Positions 9,212-17,599 are shown, counted from the first letter of the stretch. The stretch is 64,000 bases of DNA from an uncultured Blastocatellia bacterium (GCA_946480785.1 CAMLLD010000033.1:1-64000); one strand, 5' to 3'. Notes: generated by a model from the sequence alone, not told the origin. Program-made: numbers and translations.

Positions 9212-9255
9212 TAGACTTAATTTGGCGATTAATAGACTTAACTTGGCGATTAATA
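9193..9255 (+). repeat. 3 x 21-bp tandem repeat at the left end of palindromic element A
   Basis: Three consecutive 21-bp units (9193-9213, 9214-9234, 9235-9255) of the form gacttaacttggcgattaata differ at two or three positions. The first unit contains the last codons and the TAA stop of the upstream gene. The later units supply further in-frame and out-of-frame stops. Confidence 0.9.
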
Positions 9256-9267
9256 AAGGAGCAAGGC

Positions 9268-9570
9268 TTTGCACAAAACCTGGAACGCCGAAGGCGTTAG
9301 CTAATGCCAGCCCAGGGTTGGAGCGTAGCGATACCCTGGGAAAGGCCATCAAGAGAGCCTGCAAACGCTGAAAGCGTTGGCCAGGATCTCGAGACCGGTT
9401 TCGCCAACGCTTTCAGCGTTCCCGCGCAGTTTTCTTTTGTTACCCAGGGTACAAACCCTGGGCTGAAATTCGCGAACTCCTTCGGAGTTCAACTCCAAAC
9501 ACGTAAGGAGTTCAACTCCAAACACGTAAGGAGTTCAACCAACACATACGTTTGCCAGGTTTTGTGCAGG
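9268..9570 (+). repeat. composite palindromic element, copy A
   Basis: A non-coding block built from successive short palindromes. In order: tgcacaaaacctgg (9270-9283); aacgcc-gaa-ggcgtt (9284-9298); a cccagggt/taccctggg hairpin (9311-9340); a long hairpin formed by aacgctgaaagcgttggc (9364-9381) and gccaacgctttcagcgtt (9403-9420); acccagggt/accctgggct (9442-9463); and aactcc-ttc-ggagtt (9475-9489). The first word recurs inverted at 9555-9568 (ccaggttttgtgca), forming 14-bp terminal inverted repeats. The same order of modules occurs in inverse orientation near 43.1-43.35 kb. No open frame here is credible. Confidence 0.85.
9484..9540 (+). repeat. 23-bp tandem repeat at the right end of element A
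   Basis: Two full copies (9484-9506 and 9507-9529) of ggagttcaactccaaacacg plus taa, and a third partial copy (9530-9540). Each unit begins with the closing half of the terminal aactccttcggagtt palindrome. Each unit junction reads taaggag, resembling a ribosome-binding site, but none is at the correct distance from the next start at 9581. Confidence 0.85.
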
Positions 9571-9580
9571 CCAGGGAGCA

Positions 9581-10639
9581 ATGGCGGAACCAATTCACGA
9601 CGTCGAGCAATTGAAACAACAGGAAGACGTCAAGCGCGCGCTCAAGCAGACCGCGGGTAACAAGGAGACCGCCCGTCCGGCCGTCAAAACAAAACACAAG
9701 TTATTCATCGGCACTTACGCCCTCGTCCTGATCGCGCTCGGCGGCGTCTATTATCTGCTGCGCTTGCGATTCTTCGGTTTCGCCGGCCGCTACTTGCCGC
9801 TGCTGCAACGGCTGACACTCGGCGTGATGGCGATAGTGTTGATTTTAGCTGTTGCCAAGATCATTAGTGTTTACGCCATCGCTCGCCTCGACGACGACGT
9901 CACTCGCTACAATCTCAACCGTGTACTGCGTCTCATCACGGGCCTCGTGCTCGCCTTCATCGTACTTTCGATTCTCTTCGCCAACTGGTACACCGCGGTC
10001 GTTTCGCTCGGCCTCGTCTCTCTGATCCTCGGCTTCGCGTTACAAACACCGATTACGAGTTTCATCGGCTGGGTTTACATCCTGGTCCGTGTTCCCTATC
10101 GCGTGGGCGACCGGATCAAGATCGGCGAATCCACGGGGGACGTGATCGATGTGAGCTATCTCGACACGACACTGTGGGAGTTCGGCGGCGAGTACCTCTC
10201 ATCGGATCATCCGAGCGGGCGAGTCATAAAGTTTCCGAACTCGAATGTTTTGAGTACCGCTGTCTATAACTACACGTGGCCGCTGTTTCCCTACATCTGG
10301 AACGAGATCAAGTTCAACGTGGCTTATGAAAGCGATCTGGAGTTCATCGCCCAAACGATGCGCAACGTGACCGAGGCGGAACTCGGCGACGTGATGATGC
10401 AGCGCATCAGCGTCTTTCGCGAGCTGCTGGCCCAAACTCCGGTGGACCAACTCGAGGTGCAGGAGCATCCCGTCGTCTTGTTTCGCGCGAATGAGAACAC
10501 GTGGCTCGAGGCCGCGGTCCGTTATCTGGTTACGCCACGCGAGGCAGGCAGGACCAAGACGAAATTAATCAGGAAGTTGTTGACGCAGTTGAATGCCGAG
10601 CCTGACCGCGTCATGTTTCCGAAGAGCAACGCGAGATAG
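9581..10639 (+). CDS. MscS-family mechanosensitive channel
   Basis: 352 residues. A charged N-terminal cytoplasmic segment (about 1-40) precedes four hydrophobic helices (LFIGTYALVLIALGGVYYLL; LTLGVMAIVLILAVAKII; LITGLVLAFIVLSILF; WYTAVVSLGLVSLILGFAL). The MscS pore and beta-domain pattern follows (GFALQTPITSFIGWVYILVRVPYRVGDRIKIG). The cytoplasmic C-terminal region ends with VRYLVTPREAGRTKTKLIRKL. It should gate ion flow in response to membrane tension. Gcaatgg at 9581 follows ccagggagc, a fair ribosome-binding site. It lies just downstream of palindromic element A and continues the metabolic run; there is no obvious functional link. Confidence 0.88.
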   Translation: MAEPIHDVEQLKQQEDVKRALKQTAGNKETARPAVKTKHKLFIGTYALVLIALGGVYYLLRLRFFGFAGRYLPLLQRLTLGVMAIVLILAVAKIISVYAIARLDDDVTRYNLNRVLRLITGLVLAFIVLSILFANWYTAVVSLGLVSLILGFALQTPITSFIGWVYILVRVPYRVGDRIKIGESTGDVIDVSYLDTTLWEFGGEYLSSDHPSGRVIKFPNSNVLSTAVYNYTWPLFPYIWNEIKFNVAYESDLEFIAQTMRNVTEAELGDVMMQRISVFRELLAQTPVDQLEVQEHPVVLFRANENTWLEAAVRYLVTPREAGRTKTKLIRKLLTQLNAEPDRVMFPKSNAR

Positions 10640-10648
10640 GAAAGAATT

Positions 10649-12034
10649 ATGGAGAACCACACGCGCGCGAAAGTCGCAATCGCACATACCAATGAGAAGC
10701 ATCGTTCACCGCAACGTGTTTACGACCTCGTAACCGAAGCACTCGCACATCTCGGCGGTCTTTCAGCCTTCGTCAAGCCCGGTCAAACCGTTCTTATCAA
10801 GCCGAACCAGACCGTTTACTACTCGGCCGAAGAAGGTTGCACGACCGATCCGCTGGTGGTTGGCGCCCTCGTAAGACTCGCGAAGGAAGCGGGCGCGGCG
10901 AGAGTCCAGGTCGCCGAATCATCGGGCGGCTTTTTCTCGTCGATGCAGTGCATGAAGATCACCGGCATGGCCGCCGTCGCGGAACGAGAGGGCGCTGAAC
11001 TGATCGATCTCGGCAGTGACGACACGCCGAATCGCCTCGTCCACATTCCGGATGGGCGCGTCATTCAGGACCTTCCGTTGCCCGCGCCGCTGCTCGATGC
11101 CGACGTGATCATCGACGTTCCCAAAGCGAAGAACCATCACATCGAACCAATCTCGGGCGCGTTGAAGAACTGGGTCGGCACGGTCAATCAAAAATGGCGC
11201 AATCATCATCACGGCGACCTCGACATGATCGGCCGCTTCATGGACATCATGATGGTTACGCGACCAACGCTTTGTGTTGTCGATGCGCTCATCGCCGGTG
11301 AAGGTGATGGTCCAATCGCGGATCAGCCGCATTGGGTCGGCTGTATTCTCGCGTCAAGCGATCCGGTCGCCACCGACGTCGCCATCTGCGAACTGTTGGG
11401 CCACGACTGGCAGAAACTCAACTTCGCCAAAGAAGCGGAGAGCCGCGGGCTTGGGGTGCGCCAGCCGATTGATTTCGTCGGCGTGCCACTCGACGACGTG
11501 CGCATTCAAGCGTGGCAGGGCCACACGGATTTCAATTACCTGCCTATTAATTTCCTCGTCGGCAAAGGCGTGACGCTGCCCGGAACGATCGGGCACGTCA
11601 AAAGCGTGCTCGACAGCATGTTGCGACGCGGCGAACTAAAACAGGTGATCTGGCTCAAGGGAACGCCGACGATCATGGTTGGCGAGATCGACGATCCGCA
11701 TTTCGAGGAACACTTGCAGGAGGGACCATACATCGTTTTCGACGATGCCGCGAAACCGAAATACAAATCCGATCCGCGCGTCTATTTCATACCCGGCCAT
11801 CCGGTCTTACAAACGGCGATGCCGGAACTGATGAAAGGTTTGGGAATGAACCTGCCGGGACAAGCGGTGATGAAGTGGGAACAGTTCGAACGTTGGGGTA
11901 AGCACAATCTCACTTACGGCACGCCCGCACGTCGAGCGATCACCATCGCCAAGCCGGTCGCGGCTGCGGGTCTCGCGGTCGCCGCAATCGTGGGCCTGCG
12001 CGAACTCTTCCACGGACTGAGGCGAAGTAAATGA
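10649..12034 (+). CDS. DUF362 domain protein
   Basis: 461 residues. Features typical of DUF362 are VLIKPNQTVYYSAEEGCTTDP (residues about 48-68, shown in part), VQVAESSGGFFS, DVIIDVPKAKNHH and GALKNWVGTVNQ, with the late motif SSDPVATDVAICELLGH. The family is functionally unassigned and distantly related to the LarA/DUF2088 fold, with some members bearing iron-sulphur clusters. None is visible here. A C-terminal hydrophobic stretch (PVAAAGLAVAAIVGLREL, about 435-452) may be a membrane anchor. It starts 9 bp after the channel gene and overlaps the next start by 4 bp (ATGA), so it is co-transcribed. Confidence 0.85.
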   Translation: MENHTRAKVAIAHTNEKHRSPQRVYDLVTEALAHLGGLSAFVKPGQTVLIKPNQTVYYSAEEGCTTDPLVVGALVRLAKEAGAARVQVAESSGGFFSSMQCMKITGMAAVAEREGAELIDLGSDDTPNRLVHIPDGRVIQDLPLPAPLLDADVIIDVPKAKNHHIEPISGALKNWVGTVNQKWRNHHHGDLDMIGRFMDIMMVTRPTLCVVDALIAGEGDGPIADQPHWVGCILASSDPVATDVAICELLGHDWQKLNFAKEAESRGLGVRQPIDFVGVPLDDVRIQAWQGHTDFNYLPINFLVGKGVTLPGTIGHVKSVLDSMLRRGELKQVIWLKGTPTIMVGEIDDPHFEEHLQEGPYIVFDDAAKPKYKSDPRVYFIPGHPVLQTAMPELMKGLGMNLPGQAVMKWEQFERWGKHNLTYGTPARRAITIAKPVAAAGLAVAAIVGLRELFHGLRRSK

Positions 12035-13287
12035 ACGAGCAGACTCACAAACAGGAAAGCAAACCGTCGTTTCGCGCGCTTCAGCCGCGACAGTTCATGT
12101 TCGCCACCGGGATCGAGAACAGCTATCCAACGATTGCGCTCGCGAATGGAAAAACGAAGCGCGTCGACGAGATGGAAAAGTGCGGCCACTATAAACACTG
12201 GCGTGAAGACTTCGCGCTCGTGAAGGAGCTCGACATCGAGTTTCTTCGTTATGGTCCACCTTACTACTCGACGCACCTCGCGCCCGGCAAGTACGACTGG
12301 AGCTTCGCTGACGAAACACTCAACGCGCTTCACGAAATGGGCATCCGGCCGATCGCGGATCTCTGTCACTTCGGCGTGCCCGACTGGCTGGAGAACTTTC
12401 AAAATCCTGACTTCCCGAAATTTTTCGCCGAGTATGCGCAGGCCTTCGCCGCACGCTATCCGTGGATCAGGCTCTTCACTCCGGTGAACGAAATCAAAAT
12501 AGCCGCAACGTTTTCAGCGCAGTATGGCTGGTGGAACGAACGACTGTCTTCAGATCGCGCGTTTGTTACCGCGCTGAAGCACCTATGCCAGGCAAACGAG
12601 TTGGCCGAGCACGCCATTCTCCAGGAACAGCCGGAAGCCACGTTCATCCAAAGCGAAACGACCGAGTATTACCACGCTGAAGATCCGGATTGCATCGAAC
12701 ACGCGCAGTTCTATAACGAGAAACGTTTTCTCGCCCTCGACCTCACGTATGGTTATCCCGTCAACGCGACGATGTATGAGTATCTGCTCGACAACGGCAT
12801 GACGCGCGATGAGTATCACTGGTTTGGCGCCAATCACGTCAAAGCGATTTCCGTCATGGGCAATGATTACTACGTTCGCAACGAACACATCGTCCATTCC
12901 GACGGCAGCATCTCGTCAGCCGGCGAGATCTTCGGTTATCTCGTGATTACGAGGCAGTACTACGATCGTTATTACTTGCCGGTGATGCACACGGAAACAA
13001 ACCTGATGGATACGGAACGCGCGCCGCAATGGTTAATGAAAGAATGGTCGAACCTGCATCACTTGAAACTCGAGGGCGTGCCGATTTTGGGTTTTACGTG
13101 GTACAGCCTGACGGACCAGGTCGATTGGGACACGTCGCTGCGCGAGGATAATGGGCGAGTGAATCCGCTCGGACTTTACGATCTGAATCGGAAGATCCGG
13201 CCGGTTGGCGAGAGTTATAAAAAACTGATCCGGCAGTGGCGCGATATTTTACCGACTGAGAGTTTCAGCTTAACGCTCCGTTATTGA
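12031..13287 (+). CDS. family-1-like glycoside hydrolase
   Basis: 418 residues with a (beta/alpha)8 glycosidase pattern: FLRYGPPYYSTHLAPGKYDWSF early, DLCHFGVPDWLENF, then RLFTPVNEIKIAA, whose NE is the probable acid/base pair of clan GH-A. A late MHTETNL near residue 330 probably holds the nucleophile, and GFTWYSLTDQVDWD is like the GH1 C-terminal motif WS.. D. There is no signal peptide, so it is probably cytoplasmic. It is shorter than typical GH1 beta-glucosidases (about 450), and the substrate cannot be read. Its stop overlaps the stop of a convergent small gene by 7 bp. Confidence 0.82.
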   Translation: MNEQTHKQESKPSFRALQPRQFMFATGIENSYPTIALANGKTKRVDEMEKCGHYKHWREDFALVKELDIEFLRYGPPYYSTHLAPGKYDWSFADETLNALHEMGIRPIADLCHFGVPDWLENFQNPDFPKFFAEYAQAFAARYPWIRLFTPVNEIKIAATFSAQYGWWNERLSSDRAFVTALKHLCQANELAEHAILQEQPEATFIQSETTEYYHAEDPDCIEHAQFYNEKRFLALDLTYGYPVNATMYEYLLDNGMTRDEYHWFGANHVKAISVMGNDYYVRNEHIVHSDGSISSAGEIFGYLVITRQYYDRYYLPVMHTETNLMDTERAPQWLMKEWSNLHHLKLEGVPILGFTWYSLTDQVDWDTSLREDNGRVNPLGLYDLNRKIRPVGESYKKLIRQWRDILPTESFSLTLRY

Positions 13288-13554
13288 TCCTGCGTCCAAC
13301 ACGCGTTGGAGTCTGTAACCATTCTGCGCAGCATGCGAGACTCTTTACTGAGCTCTTTGCTTTTCTGTTTCAGCAGTTTTGAAGTCTCGCTGAGCTGTGT
13401 GTATTCCGCGCGCAGTTGTTTGGAAACGGCAATCAACTCGAGCCGTTTGTCGTGCAAAGTTGGGGGGGAAGGATCGCGAGATGTTCACGGCACGCATATT
13501 ATTCATAAGCCGCGCAGCCGTCAAAACCGCGCGACGTTTTTCACCAATTTGCAT
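13281..13554 (-). pseudogene. small coiled-coil protein gene, frameshifted at a C7 tract
   Basis: On the minus strand a frame opening with MQIGEKRRAVLTAARLMNNM runs to a seven-C tract (plus-strand G7 at 13462-13468). The following sequence is coding-like only in another frame: HDKRLELIAVSKQLRAEY, then ETSKLLKQKSKELSKES, ending in NACWTQDQ at TAA 13281-13283. With six C's instead of seven the two halves join into one protein of about 90 residues with a charged, coiled-coil-like C-terminal half. It may be a decayed gene, a phase-variable gene or a sequence error. I recognise no family. Confidence 0.5.
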
Positions 13555-13611
13555 ATCCAGCTCGGCGATTCATCATGAAGCGGAGGAAGAACTCAGTTAC
13601 TCGACCATTGG

Positions 13612-14100
13612 CTAGTCTCGTTTCGTGGGAGACAACGAGCGCTCCAGAATTGACGCAAGCAGCTTCGGACTAGCGCGGAAACTCGTTTGTCGTAGCGCAT
13701 CAATAGTTGCCCTTAAATCGATTAGTCCGCGCTCGTGTGCAGCGACTAAAACGCCAAGCGTTCCAATCGGTTTTAGGCCACGGTTTTCAGCTTCTTGGCG
13801 CGCAAGGCGTTCGTCCAGAAGCACTGCGTCCGCATGAGCAGTTAAGGCGATCGAGATCGCATCGCGCTCGCCGGCGTGAAGGCGAGTTAAACCTGCATCA
13901 TCCATAAGAGTAGCAGGCGAAACCTCAATCCATTCAGGCAGGTTCGTTGCCCAGTTGCGAACAAGTGGTGGCGTCGCGATCGCCCTGAGTTCCTTGAGCA
14001 CCGATTCGGGAATCAGAACCCGGCCGTACAAGTCCGGGAGAAGATTGATTTGATGGATGAGAACCAGATAATTGAGCGGTGAGGTATCGGCAACAACCAT
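13612..14100 (-). CDS. PIN-domain toxin, DUF3368/VapC-like
   Basis: 162 residues. The protein starts MVVADTSPLNYL, with the first acidic residue of the PIN nuclease site (D5). The central E of ESVLKEL, LHAGERDAISIAL (E and D) and LLDERLARQEAENRGL supply the other acidic positions. GTLGVLVAAHERGLI is typical of the DUF3368 subgroup. Such proteins are RNases that cleave RNA when not bound by antitoxin. It lies 3 bp downstream of a UPF0175 gene, the usual partner, and is probably translated from the same message. Confidence 0.9.
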   Translation of the reverse strand: MVVADTSPLNYLVLIHQINLLPDLYGRVLIPESVLKELRAIATPPLVRNWATNLPEWIEVSPATLMDDAGLTRLHAGERDAISIALTAHADAVLLDERLARQEAENRGLKPIGTLGVLVAAHERGLIDLRATIDALRQTSFRASPKLLASILERSLSPTKRD

Positions 14101-14103
14101 TGA

Positions 14104-14364
14104 TCATTTAATCTGCTGCGAGATCTCGATATCGCGTTCAAGATCTGCTTCGGTGTAGTCAAGGTGGGCGCCAGCTTGCTTCAAAAACGCATCGGTTTCC
14201 CAACGCGAATTGAAGCCTAGCAACTGCTGAACCTCGGAGTGGCTCAACTTCCCATCTCGATAACCTTGTGCAGCTAACGCTTCGAGAGCGATGCGGGAAA
14301 GGTCCTCATGAGGCCCCGCCAAGCTCTTGGCAATCTCCTGTGGTAATTCAATAGCGACATTCAT
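14104..14364 (-). CDS. UPF0175 family antitoxin
   Basis: 86 residues from ATG 14364 (MNVAIELPQEIAKSL). It contains LSRIALEALAAQGYRDGKLS and QQLLGFNSRWETDAFLKQ, the pattern of the UPF0175 family of small DNA-binding antitoxins paired with DUF3368 PIN toxins. The frame extends further upstream, but those residues (LRLCGCVRLREL) look non-coding and the internal start matches the family N-terminus. It probably binds and neutralises the downstream PIN protein and represses the operon, as in other type II toxin-antitoxin pairs. Confidence 0.88.
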   Translation of the reverse strand: MNVAIELPQEIAKSLAGPHEDLSRIALEALAAQGYRDGKLSHSEVQQLLGFNSRWETDAFLKQAGAHLDYTEADLERDIEISQQIK

Positions 14365-14555
14365 GGAATTAACATTACCTTGCAGGACTTGTTTTGCCAA
14401 CTCCCGTAATCTAACACACCCGCAAAGCCTCAACATAGCTGAAGTGCAAGCAATCGACCGAAGAATTCCGTCATTATGTCAATATTCTCACCCACCTTCG
14501 GCATCCCTCGGAAGTTCAAGATTTGGTCGTTGGTTAAAAGCTTTTGAAACAAACA

Positions 14556-14939
14556 CTAATTCGCACGCTGAACCGACGGTCGTTTGAAGTGGCCATTGAC
14601 GTTAAAGAAATGTTTGTAGACGCGATGAAGTCTCGCATCCGCTCGCGAAAGAGTTGCTGGTTTGATGTATTTGCCGAAGTAGACATGACAGTCCACACGC
14701 CTCTCGCGATCACGCTTTATTTTTGTGCCGGAGAATTCATAATGATGGAACGTGATGTCACAGGTGAGGTCACCTACGATGTCAGGCGTTGCCACGATAC
14801 AGGTGTCCCCGATGTTGAGTTCCCGACGCAGTCTATCAGCAACCTTAGCTTGGGAATCGAACATGTCGAGATCGAAGAAAGCGTCGTTCCCATAGAGGTT
14901 GACATGATCTCGTTTATGGCAATTGTTGAAGCGGAACAC
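14556..14939 (-). CDS. hypothetical protein (127 residues)
   Basis: Starts at GTG 14939, seven bases after a perfect AAGGAG, which strongly supports translation. The sequence is mixed alpha/beta with segments FRFNNCHKRDHVNLYG, LNIGDTCIVATPDIVGDL and CDITFHHYEFSG, and a basic C-terminus (ADARLHRVYKHFF). There is no signal peptide and no transmembrane segment. It is followed by the toxin-antitoxin pair on the same strand after a gap of about 190 bp. I recognise no family; a small stress or defence accessory protein is only a guess from context. Confidence 0.6.
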   Translation of the reverse strand: MFRFNNCHKRDHVNLYGNDAFFDLDMFDSQAKVADRLRRELNIGDTCIVATPDIVGDLTCDITFHHYEFSGTKIKRDRERRVDCHVYFGKYIKPATLSRADARLHRVYKHFFNVNGHFKRPSVQRAN

Positions 14940-14990
14940 AGAAAATCTCCTTCGTTAAATGGTGCAACCAACGCCGTTCATAAGCCGCGA

Positions 14991-15011
14991 ACAAAGTGCG
15001 TCGCACTTTGT
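14991..15011. repeat. perfect dyad acaaagtgcg/cgcactttgt
   Basis: A 10-bp perfect inverted repeat around a single central base lies in the gap between two minus-strand genes. It could be an operator-like dyad, or a relic of a palindromic repeat. The dyad is only 21 bp long, too tight to form a normal RNA hairpin at full length. Confidence 0.4.
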
Positions 15012-15194
15012 AAGTCGTGCGGGCGGGCTTAATACACTTGTTATGCATATGTCCTAAGTGTCGTATTGCCGCTGTCCCAGGCTCAAGAAGGCCATGTAGT
15101 TGCGTCCACATAACGCCTGACCGGGCGCGGCGATTACATTCCACCTTTCCGAACCGAACAATTAAGAAAGAAGGCTATCCCCGCTCCGGTCCAA

Positions 15195-15650
15195 CTATTT
15201 GTTCAGCGTGTTGTGGATACCAACAACCTTTTCAACTGCGGCGATGCGGTTTCTCCCGGTCTGTAAGTCAAGCTCCTCTTTGCTAAATCGATAAAACTCC
15301 ATGCTGTCAAATGTTTTCCTAATTGACAGAAGCGCTTCTCTGAACTCGTCGCCATATTTTGTGCGATTAATTTCAATTACGCGATAAAGCAAAGCCCTAG
15401 CTCTATCCGAACGCTCAAACACGCAAGCTTGCATCAGCGCAGATACGACTAGATTTCGATCGCGTGAGTTTCTAGGTAAGCCATCTCGCAAGAGTTTTAG
15501 GGCAGCAAAGGCTATGGTTTCTTTCTCCCCCAATAAGTTTTTGATGGCTTCGGCCTTCTTCGACCTAATGTCGGCCCGCCGCGCAATAACGAAGGATGAT
15601 ACGGCAATGAGAACTGTCACAACAGAAACTATGATCTTGGCGGTTTCCAT
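15195..15650 (-). CDS. membrane-anchored hypothetical protein
   Basis: 151 residues. One N-terminal transmembrane helix (KIIVSVVTVLIAVSSFVIA, residues 4-22) is followed by RRAD and a helical soluble domain (KAEAIKNLLGEKETIAFAALKLL; VVSALMQACVFERSDRARALLYRVI). This layout, a short anchor with a helical cytoplasmic domain, recurs among unknown accessory-region proteins. The C-terminus is VEKVVGIHNTLNK. I recognise no family. It is isolated, with more than 500 bp of apparently non-coding sequence upstream. Confidence 0.65.
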   Translation of the reverse strand: METAKIIVSVVTVLIAVSSFVIARRADIRSKKAEAIKNLLGEKETIAFAALKLLRDGLPRNSRDRNLVVSALMQACVFERSDRARALLYRVIEINRTKYGDEFREALLSIRKTFDSMEFYRFSKEELDLQTGRNRIAAVEKVVGIHNTLNK

Positions 15651-16176
15651 TGAGTCTTAGGAGGAGCTACGGTTTAACGCGTTTCGATAAGTATCTATCG
15701 TTGACTGCAAGGACAGAGCTAAACGCTTGTTTTCTACAATCATCAAATCCCACTTGCAGGGGACTCAACCTGTAAGTCTTGAACACTTATTTAACAGAAA
15801 ACGGGGTGTTCACAAAGCTTTTCGATGACGCGTCGGACGTACGGGCGAGGGTACGAGCGCAGGCGCATCACCTTCGCCGGGTGGACGACACGCCGCAGGA
15901 CGCCACGAGTTGGGCGAAACTGTCTGGACAGTCAGCGTCATCAGCAGGCCAACGTTTGTGGGTGGTTCTCTGTTTTATGATCTTGAGTATCCTTGCGCTT
16001 ACGAACAGGGCCTATCAAGAGAAAGGCCGCTGGATTGATCACAGCGGCTTCCTCGATTTTTTAGCCCATACGGGACACTCTTCGCAACTTTTTCCTGTCA
16101 CCACCGACAGAAATGCTCAGTTTCTTGCAGCAGTTGCGAGCAGCGCCCTAATCTACCATTCACTCCATCGCCAGCA
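15651..16176. other. no convincing gene
   Basis: A 133-codon plus-strand frame is open at 15779-16180, but it begins at TTG without a ribosome-binding site, changes character several times and runs into the convergent gene. A different frame between about 15905 and 16035 also looks locally coding-like (GETVWTVSVISRPTFVGG), which suggests gene remnants. I see no RNA gene or clear repeat. Confidence 0.4.
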
Positions 16177-16821
16177 TTAGCTGAGATCTTCTGCGTTGGG
16201 ACTCTCCCCAGACGCCTTCCGCTTGTCAGCGAGAAAACTCAGTACCACGAGATTCTGGCTCTTGGAAATGGTTGGGAAGGTGCGCCGGAAAGTTTCGGCG
16301 TCCATTCGCTCTTGTGTGGCAATCATCACAGCTATTCCGTCTGCCACGAGTGAGGTGGGAGCACTGGCGACGTTCTCATACTGCTCGGCTGCTTTATCAG
16401 GCGGCAAATTAAATGCATTGACTAAGGAGTCAGCGAGCGCGCGGCGGTGTTCATCGGTAATTTCATCGCCTTCCCGCCAACCTAGAATAGCTTCTGGTAT
16501 TTGATATCTAGGTTTTGAAGGCCAAAGGTAAGGTGCTTCAAGACCCGCAACTGCCCCTTTAATTGACTCGTACATAAGGATGAAATCGTTTAGTAGTTCA
16601 TCCTCTCTGCCAAGAGCGATACTGGCGTTATGGACAATAAGCTCTTGGGCCTTCATTAAGGCCCTCGTTTTTAGAACAAAGGGATTAGTCTCATCAGTTC
16701 TAAGGAAGATGGATGCATTGATGAAGTCCTGGGGCTGGGGTTTGGAATCATCCCAAAACCTCACTATGACTTCTATAAGACCGCCTTCACGGCGCGCGGG
16801 CTCGCCTATTCTAATCTCCAT
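16177..16821 (-). CDS. hypothetical protein (214 residues)
   Basis: Begins MEIRIGEPARREGGLIEVIV, with no signal peptide or membrane helix. The predicted fold is beta-rich at the N-terminus (to about residue 50), followed by helices (LKTRALMKAQELIVHNASIAL; DELLNDFILMYESIKGAVAGL) and a C-terminal PTISKSQNLVVLSFLADKR. It lies 88 bp downstream of the winged-helix protein gene on the same strand, so the two may be co-transcribed. I recognise no family, and nothing catalytic is obvious. Confidence 0.65.
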   Translation of the reverse strand: MEIRIGEPARREGGLIEVIVRFWDDSKPQPQDFINASIFLRTDETNPFVLKTRALMKAQELIVHNASIALGREDELLNDFILMYESIKGAVAGLEAPYLWPSKPRYQIPEAILGWREGDEITDEHRRALADSLVNAFNLPPDKAAEQYENVASAPTSLVADGIAVMIATQERMDAETFRRTFPTISKSQNLVVLSFLADKRKASGESPNAEDLS

Positions 16822-16909
16822 GATGTTGCCTCATGATTTTTGGGGCAGAATCGGCACTTGACTCCATAATTCAGTCGAAATCGGTATTGATGAGGCAAAG
16901 CCGTCGCGA

Positions 16910-17599
16910 TCATGAGATGAAGGGAACCAGTAGTCCGGCTACCTTGGCAACTTTTTCTGCCAACCCTACGACGGTGTCGAGCTTTTTCACTGTATCCCAA
17001 GCGCCTTGGATAACCCCTCGATTGGGCGAGGATTTGGCGAGTTGACTCTGAATGCTATCGATGTCAGCGACTGCATCTAGCTTCTGCGTCTCAGTGATTG
17101 AGGTCGATTCGAGGAGTGCCTGCTTCAATTCGACGAGCGCGCCTGCTACGTCTTGGTACTCCGCGTTGACCTGGTTGCCATCGCCGACCGTGATAATATT
17201 CTGGCCGGTAGCCTCGATCTTGATGCCCTTGAACTTTTCCATCGTGAACTCCCCTGGTCCCTCGATCTTGTCTATCCCGGCAGCCGTGATTTTGTAGTAC
17301 GAGGTCGTGTTTGGGATCACCGTCCCCGAAGGCAGAGGCACGGACTTCTCAACCTTGTCCTCCTCAACCCACCCTTGACTGAGCAAGTAATTAAGGTTGC
17401 TCATCACCTCCGGTTGGGACAGATTGTGACTCGCCTTCAGTTCCCTCCGAACGTCGGTGATTTTGACAGCGTATCCCTTCTTTCCGCGAGCGCTCGTAGC
17501 AGCAGCGTTGCGGTCGTAGAAGTAGTGAAGGACAATCGACCGGATCTCGGTGTTTGAGCGGGCGACCCCTAGTGTTTTCTTGTTGCGTGGCGATCCCAT
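16910..17599 (-). CDS. winged-helix-like protein with GDGN-type C-terminal helical domain
   Basis: 229 residues from ATG 17599, with AGGGAG about 11 bases upstream. Residues 15-110 resemble a winged helix (IRSIVLHYFYDRN; ITDVRRELKASHNLSQPEVMSNL; LNYLLSQGWVEEDKV; SYYKITAAGIDKIEG). A short beta segment follows (KIEATGQNIITVGDGNQVN), then a helical region (LVELKQALLESTSITE; QKLDAVADIDSIQSQLAK). It ends in a hydrophobic helix VVGLAEKVAKVAGLLVPFI. The IITVGDGN plus helical-tail arrangement is familiar from proteins near bacterial defence genes, where the tail may be an effector or membrane-active part. That is recollection, not proof. Confidence 0.6.
   Translation of the reverse strand: MGSPRNKKTLGVARSNTEIRSIVLHYFYDRNAAATSARGKKGYAVKITDVRRELKASHNLSQPEVMSNLNYLLSQGWVEEDKVEKSVPLPSGTVIPNTTSYYKITAAGIDKIEGPGEFTMEKFKGIKIEATGQNIITVGDGNQVNAEYQDVAGALVELKQALLESTSITETQKLDAVADIDSIQSQLAKSSPNRGVIQGAWDTVKKLDTVVGLAEKVAKVAGLLVPFIS

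Noticed and set aside
9304..9660. Frames through the palindromic element A
   Set aside because: They are translations of repeated palindromes (NPGLKFANSFGV-like strings), a familiar source of spurious proteins.
15779..16180. 133-codon plus-strand gene
   Set aside because: Non-ATG start without ribosome-binding site, patchy composition and overlap with a convergent gene.
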